Of a stretch of DNA of 64,000 bases, positions 60,064 to 64,000 are shown piece after piece. Both the position numbers and the translations under genes were made by a program. Under the pieces are notes generated by a model. The model was not told the DNA's origin, searched no databases, and saw only the letters and a program-made list of their open reading frames with translations. The stretch's first letter is position 1. The number at the start of each line of letters is the position of its first letter. The stretch comes from Pseudomonas sp. ERMR1:02 (lineage in GTDB: Bacteria > Pseudomonadota > Gammaproteobacteria > Pseudomonadales > Pseudomonadaceae), in NCBI RefSeq assembly GCF_002277815.1, contig NZ_NKJI01000028.1, positions 1 through 64,000 of the forward strand. Direction: 5' to 3'.

Positions 60064-60079
60064 TGGTACAGATCCTGCT
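60064..60079 (+). promoter_or_regulatory. sigma-54 promoter of ansB
   Basis: TGGTACAGATCCTGCT has the GG (60065-60066) and GC (60077-60078) doublets separated by exactly 10 bp, as in -24/-12 promoters. It starts 101 bp before the ansB ATG. Confidence 0.72.
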
Positions 60080-60164
60080 CTTCTCTAGTGCCCCAAACGC
60101 TCGGATTCGTTTGGGGCGCATCTGATGAACCTGCATCAGCACCGTCACTACAAGAGAGAAAAAA

Positions 60165-61253
60165 ATGACATCTGCTTTGAAGACTTTTGTTCCGGGCGCC
60201 TTGGCCCTCCTGCTGCTCCTGCCTGCTGCCCTTCAGGCAAAAGAAGTCGAAACCCAACAGAAACTGGCGAACGTGGTGATCCTGGCCACCGGCGGCACTA
60301 TTGCCGGCGCGGGTGCCAGCGCCGCCAACAGCGCGACCTATCAAGCGGCGAAAGTCGGTATCGACAGATTGATCGCCGGTGTTCCGGAGCTCACCCAATT
60401 GGCCAATGTTCGCGGCGAACAGGTCATGCAGATCGCGTCCGAGAGCATTACCAACGACAACCTGTTGCAACTGGGTCGCCGCGTGGCCGAACTGGCCGAC
60501 AGCGACGACGTCGACGGCATCGTCATCACCCATGGCACCGACACCCTGGAAGAAACCGCCTACTTCCTGAACCTGGTGGAAAAAACCGACAAGCCGATCA
60601 TCGTAGTCGGCTCCATGCGCCCGGGCACCGCAATGTCGGCCGACGGCATGCTGAACCTGTATAACGCCGTGGCCGTGGCCAGCAGCAAAGAGGCGCGTGG
60701 CAAAGGCGTGCTGGTGACCATGAATGACGAGATCCAGTCGGGTCGCGATGTCAGCAAAATGATCAACATCAAGACCGAGGCCTTCAAAAGTGCCTGGGGC
60801 CCGCTCGGGATGGTGGTTGAAGGCAAATCCTACTGGTTCCGCCTGCCAGCCAAGCGCCACACCATGGATTCTGAGTTCGACATCAAGAACATCAAGAGCC
60901 TGCCTGATGTGGAAATCGCCTACTCCTACGGCAACGTCAGCGACACTGCTTACAAGGCATTGGCTCAGTCGGGCGCCAAAGCCATCATCCACGCAGGCAC
61001 CGGCAACGGCTCGGTGGCTTCGCGGGTTGTTCCAAGCCTGCAAGCCCTGCGTAAGGACGGCGTGCAGATCATTCGCTCTTCCCATGTCAACGCCGGCGGC
61101 TTCGTACTGCGTAACGCCGAACAGCCTGACGACAAGTACGACTGGGTCGTGGCACACGACCTGAACCCGCAAAAAGCCCGCATCCTGGCCATGGTCGCGC
61201 TGACCAAGACCAACGACAGCAAAGAGCTGCAACGGATGTTCTGGGAATACTGA
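60165..61253 (+). CDS. ansB: periplasmic glutaminase-asparaginase (type II)
   Basis: The product is 362 residues with a signal peptide (TFVPGALALLLLLPAALQA). The catalytic Thr motifs are VVILATGGTIAGAG at about residue 38 and ITHGTDTLEETAYFL near 125; a further VVGSMRPGTAMSADG follows. The gamma-proteobacterial periplasmic enzyme hydrolyses Gln and Asn to the acidic amino acids plus ammonia. An AauR-like site and sigma-54 promoter upstream tie it to acidic amino acid sensing. Confidence 0.95.
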   Translation: MTSALKTFVPGALALLLLLPAALQAKEVETQQKLANVVILATGGTIAGAGASAANSATYQAAKVGIDRLIAGVPELTQLANVRGEQVMQIASESITNDNLLQLGRRVAELADSDDVDGIVITHGTDTLEETAYFLNLVEKTDKPIIVVGSMRPGTAMSADGMLNLYNAVAVASSKEARGKGVLVTMNDEIQSGRDVSKMINIKTEAFKSAWGPLGMVVEGKSYWFRLPAKRHTMDSEFDIKNIKSLPDVEIAYSYGNVSDTAYKALAQSGAKAIIHAGTGNGSVASRVVPSLQALRKDGVQIIRSSHVNAGGFVLRNAEQPDDKYDWVVAHDLNPQKARILAMVALTKTNDSKELQRMFWEY

Positions 61254-61428
61254 TTCGCCCTCGCCCGAGCGATTCCGCTCGGGCACCGCTTTACCACTCG
61301 CCAGCCTTGGCGAGTGGCTCCCACTCTCCCGCCTGACAAAAATCACCCTCGTCCCACACCAAATGGAAAAGTCGCTGTCAGAGGATTTTCTTGAATTTTA
61401 AGCAGTTGCGAAAATGCCTACAGTTAAA

Positions 61429-61448
61429 TACTGTATGCACGTACAGCT
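61429..61448 (+). promoter_or_regulatory. LexA box
   Basis: CTGT-N8-ACAG at 61431-61446, 18 bp upstream of the DUF1654 GTG start. Same arrangement as the prophage DUF1654 gene at 31660-31696. Confidence 0.87.
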
Positions 61449-61464
61449 TAATAAGGATAATTCC

Positions 61465-61702
61465 GTGGACACCACCTCCGCCTCACCTGACTCCTATGTC
61501 CGCATGGGCCTGCGCGTTCAAAAATCATCAACTCCCCCACCGCCCAAAAAGCCAGGGCAGCACTGATTTTCCGTCTCCCGGATGAGTCCGTGGATGAATG
61601 GGAGCGCTTGCTCGAAGAAATCGATGAAACGACAACGTCACCCTCGCCTATCGCGACGATGGCGGTGTACAGATTTTCTGGGTTGTGCCGAAGGAAGACT
61701 GA
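61465..61702 (+). CDS. DUF1654 protein (host copy), frameshifted in this sequence
   Basis: The GTG at 61465 follows AAGGAT. Two missing A bases, in the A-runs near 61519-61524 and 61626-61629, break the frame. Repair gives 79 residues: YVRMGLRVQK, then ALIFRLPDESVDEWERLLEEIDE and GGVQIFWVVPKED. This matches DUF1654 and is similar to the phage-borne protein at 31696. It is SOS-controlled and 4 bp upstream of endonuclease I, so the two are probably cotranscribed. The breaks may be sequencing errors, as in pheS. Confidence 0.82.
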
Positions 61703-61706
61703 TTCA

Positions 61707-62453
61707 ATGAGTGTCCGCTGTTTTGCATTGCTGTTTCTGTTGTTCGCCATGGGCGCTCAGGCCGACGCGCCGCGCACCTTCGATGAAGCCAAGAAAGTTG
61801 CCTGGAAACTGTACGCACCACAATCCACCGAGTTTTATTGCGGCTGCAAATACACCGGCAACCGGGTGAACCTCGCTGCATGCGGATATGTGCCGCGTAA
61901 AAATGCCAAGCGCGCTGCCCGCATTGAATGGGAGCACATTGTTCCGGCCTGGCAAATTGGCCATCAGCGACAGTGCTGGCAAGAAGGCGGGCGCAAGAAC
62001 TGCACGCGCTACGATCCTGTCTACCAGAAGGCCGAAGCCGATCTGCATAACCTGGTACCGAGCATCGGTGAGGTGAACGGTGATCGCGGCAACTTCAGTT
62101 TCGGCTTGCTGCCGGAGCAATCGGGTCAATATGGCTCCTGCCTGACTCAAGTCGATTTCAAGGCAAAGAAGGTCATGCCGCGCCCGTCCATTCGCGGCAT
62201 GATCGCCCGGACTTACTTCTACATGAGCAAGCAATATGGTTTGCGCTTGTCGAAACAGGATCGGCAATTGTATGAAGCCTGGGACAAAACTTATCCGGTT
62301 CAGGCCTGGGAACGTCAACGCAACCAGAGCGTGGCGTGCGTCATGGGGCGCGGCAACGAGTTTGTCGGTCCAGTGGACATGAAACCTGCGGCTGATCGTA
62401 CGCTAAAAACAAAAAAGGCCTCGGGTTCATCCCCGAGGCCTTTGTGTTTCTAA
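61707..62453 (+). CDS. endonuclease I, exported
   Basis: Up to 248 residues, signal peptide (SVRCFALLFLLFAMGAQADA). The nuclease core has the His motif RIEWEHIVPAWQIG, with FSF/FGL nearby and NRVNLAACGY and DLHNLVPSIGEVNGDRGNFSF. It degrades DNA in the periplasm or outside. The open frame runs through the terminator at 62414-62443 into the convergent gene; a +1 frame TAA at 62404-62406 just before the terminator suggests another missing base shortly upstream. Confidence 0.88.
   Translation: MSVRCFALLFLLFAMGAQADAPRTFDEAKKVAWKLYAPQSTEFYCGCKYTGNRVNLAACGYVPRKNAKRAARIEWEHIVPAWQIGHQRQCWQEGGRKNCTRYDPVYQKAEADLHNLVPSIGEVNGDRGNFSFGLLPEQSGQYGSCLTQVDFKAKKVMPRPSIRGMIARTYFYMSKQYGLRLSKQDRQLYEAWDKTYPVQAWERQRNQSVACVMGRGNEFVGPVDMKPAADRTLKTKKASGSSPRPLCF
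62414..62443. terminator. bidirectional terminator between endonuclease I and SPOR genes
   Basis: AAAGGCCTCGGG-TTCAT-CCCCGAGGCCTTT forms a perfect stem of at least 11 bp with T/A runs. Confidence 0.88.
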
Positions 62454-62815
62454 CCACTGACCGGCCGCTCCAGCACCAGCAGCTCGATATTCTGCTTCTT
62501 CGCCTTGGTGATGGCTGCACCCACCTCCGCCTGCTTGGCCTCGGCTTCGGCTTTTGAATTGAACGGCCCCATCAGCACCCGGACCTTGCCGTTTTCCCGG
62601 ACGACATTGGACATGAAGTTGTGTTCAATCAACCAGCCGCTGAGGTCACTGACTGCCTGTGGCGTTTCACCCCGCACTTCCAGATCCCATTGCGGCGCCG
62701 ATGCCTGCGCGGGTACGGCTACCGTTGCCGGCGCAGGCTTTGGCGCATTAATACGCTTGCCTTCACCGCATCCCGCCAGCGCTAGTACCGCCATTACCAA
62801 GACCATTTTGCGCAC
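62450..62815 (-). CDS. SPOR-domain lipoprotein
   Basis: The product is 121 residues. The lipobox LAGC is at about residues 13-16 after a short signal. A Pro/Ala-rich linker follows, and a C-terminal SPOR domain (WDLEVRGETPQAVSDLSGWL...VRVLMGPFNSKAEAEAKQAEV) runs from about 44. SPOR domains bind denuded peptidoglycan at division sites. Conserved in Pseudomonas. Confidence 0.92.
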   Translation of the reverse strand: MRKMVLVMAVLALAGCGEGKRINAPKPAPATVAVPAQASAPQWDLEVRGETPQAVSDLSGWLIEHNFMSNVVRENGKVRVLMGPFNSKAEAEAKQAEVGAAITKAKKQNIELLVLERPVSG

Positions 62816-63064
62816 AGCTTTACCTCTGAAGGCTTAAAGTGCGGATTTTAACACTCATGAATAGTTCCAGAGTGCCGCAAAATGGGCGCAAAACTACGAG
62901 AATGATGGGTGCGGCCTCTGTATAGTTACGCCTTGGGAATTAATGCTGCATCTGCGCGTCAGAAAGAGGCACCCAAACCGTGAGACTTCGCACTAATCTA
63001 TACATACCACCGACCTCTGCACTGTCCGAATCAGGTGCCCCACAAAGCAATCAAGGAGAAGACC

Positions 63065-63265
63065 ATGCTGATACTCACCCGCAAAGTCGGTGAAAGCATA
63101 AATATTGGTGACGACATTACGATCACCATCCTCGGCGTAAGCGGCCAGCAAGTCAGGATCGGCATCAACGCTCCGAAAGACGTTGCGGTGCATCGCGAAG
63201 AAATTTATCAGCGCATTCAAGCTGGCCTGACCGCCCCGGCCAAACCGCAAACACCTGAATCCTGA
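63065..63265 (+). CDS. rsmE: RsmE-type CsrA RNA-binding regulator
   Basis: The product is 66 residues (MLILTRKVGESINIGDDITI...RIGINAPKDVAVHREEIYQRI). It ends in a longer Pro/Thr-rich tail (AGLTAPAKPQTPES) as in RsmE, not the shorter acidic tail of RsmA. It binds GGA-loop RNAs under GacA control and is displaced by RsmX/Y/Z RNAs. An AAGGAG site precedes the ATG. Naming follows recall of the tail. Confidence 0.9.
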   Translation: MLILTRKVGESINIGDDITITILGVSGQQVRIGINAPKDVAVHREEIYQRIQAGLTAPAKPQTPES

Positions 63266-63409
63266 TGTAGTCAGTAGCCAGCCCGTTCGCTGCGCAACGA
63301 CGGCTGGCTAAAGATTCATGTGCGGTAACGCCCTCGCTTCACTCGCTCGCCCCATTCTCGGCAATCCATGACACTTCTCTACGCTTGAGAAGTGCCTGAT
63401 CACATTCGA

Positions 63410-63859
63410 CTAACCAAACGTAACACCCCGCGCCATCCCAGTGGCTGCAACGACCATCAGCAACACCAGCAACGCTTCGACATGACTGATCCGCGCAAAC
63501 AACGTCGCGCGCCTGGTATCAATTGCCGCGCCACGTGATACCCGCCATTTGATCAAGGTCACCATTGGCGCCACTTCAAGCAGCAGGATAAGGACGAAAA
63601 GCGTCATCTTGAGGTGGAACAACGGCTGATGCAGGTAGTAATCCGTACCTTTTTCGTAGCCGCCAAAGGCTCGCATCCCACCGGTAACCAGCAGAATGAG
63701 CGCAGAAATCCCCCAAAGGTTGTCCGAGATCAACACGCTGCGAGTCTCCCCCGCGCCGACTGCCAAACGCCGAAAATTCGTACCGCGAACCAGTACCGCC
63801 CAGAACCCCAGCGCAAACGCCAATAGGTGAACCGCCGCAAGAAACCAGTGAGTCAGCAT
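63410..63859 (-). CDS. DUF2214 family inner-membrane protein
   Basis: The product is 149 residues from the ATG at 63859 with four membrane segments (FLAAVHLLAFALGFWAVLV; LWGISALILLVTGGM; LKMTLFVLILLLEVAPMVTL; EALLVLLMVVAATGMA). DUF2214 has no known function. It reads toward rsmE, and a 12-C run just upstream at 63926-63937 may be of uncertain length. Confidence 0.88.
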   Translation of the reverse strand: MLTHWFLAAVHLLAFALGFWAVLVRGTNFRRLAVGAGETRSVLISDNLWGISALILLVTGGMRAFGGYEKGTDYYLHQPLFHLKMTLFVLILLLEVAPMVTLIKWRVSRGAAIDTRRATLFARISHVEALLVLLMVVAATGMARGVTFG

Positions 63860-64000
63860 CAAGAAACTCCTGTCAGGACGAACTTGGAACAACCTGTCAG
63901 TAGTAGCGCATGAATCAACGGCCCGCCCCCCCCCCCCAACTCTTCACTGTTTGCTGTGTTCCGCTCAACCGATCCATCCCGGAGGCGGCGAAAAACATGG

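Noticed and set aside
60033..61346. Long frame opposite ansB
   Set aside because: Shadow of a clear asparaginase gene that has signal peptide and catalytic motifs.
61391..61585. 64-codon frame across the LexA box
   Set aside because: It would start upstream of the promoter region and is an out-of-frame read of the DUF1654 gene.
1..64000. CRISPR arrays and insertion sequences
   Set aside because: No regularly spaced repeats, transposase motifs or terminal inverted repeats were found on reading.

Overview
This window looks like a chromosomal segment of a Pseudomonas of the fluorescens group carrying an integrated lambda/HK97-type temperate siphophage. The host part points there through the gene order thrS-infC-rpmI-rplT-pheS-pheT-ihfA-merR-tRNA-Pro(GGG), an RsmE-type CsrA protein, a DUF1654 protein next to endonuclease I, and an rbs operon that carries a nucleoside hydrolase. 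The naming is from recall of families; no database search was possible.

Layout. Positions 1-2600 are a messy left flank: a broken small membrane ORF, a stretch resembling the 3' end of tmRNA (ssrA), a frameshifted HExxH protein, and an intact and a decayed copy of one small gene. From about 2.7 to 42.3 kb lies the prophage. An HNH-like gene (2.7-3.5 kb) and a LexA-boxed coiled-coil gene (3.7 kb) lie next to lysis genes. The late block, transcribed leftward from 24 kb to 4 kb, runs holins, HNH, terminase, portal, protease, capsid, connectors, tail tube, G/GT chaperone with a programmed frameshift, tape measure, tail tip, fibre, endolysin. The replication and regulatory block (24.4-30.8 kb) holds a second tyrosine recombinase, VRR-NUC, P- and O-type replication proteins with a candidate origin, antirepressor, CII-type regulator and Cro. 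CI (30.9 kb) reads rightward, and matching operators flank the switch. The rightward early/accessory block (32-42 kb) has a leader with boxA-like elements, TerB, many small unknown genes, a large C5 cytosine methyltransferase, an excisionase-like protein and the integrase, which ends 82 bp from tRNA-Pro. No copy of the tRNA-Pro 3' end was seen on the left, so the left prophage boundary is unresolved.

From 42.3 to 64 kb is host backbone: the translation cluster (leftward), a small periplasmic protein, a cold-shock protein, the ribose operon rbsBACRKD plus nucleoside hydrolase, a periplasmic asparaginase with an AauR-like site and a sigma-54 promoter, a LexA-boxed DUF1654 gene followed by endonuclease I, a SPOR lipoprotein, rsmE and a DUF2214 membrane protein.

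Quality warning: about seventeen reading-frame breaks in this window are each repaired by adding one base, many of them in short homopolymers. Two hit essential genes (pheS, infC). Most breaks are therefore probably sequencing deletions, and frameshifted genes are annotated here at their inferred full extent.
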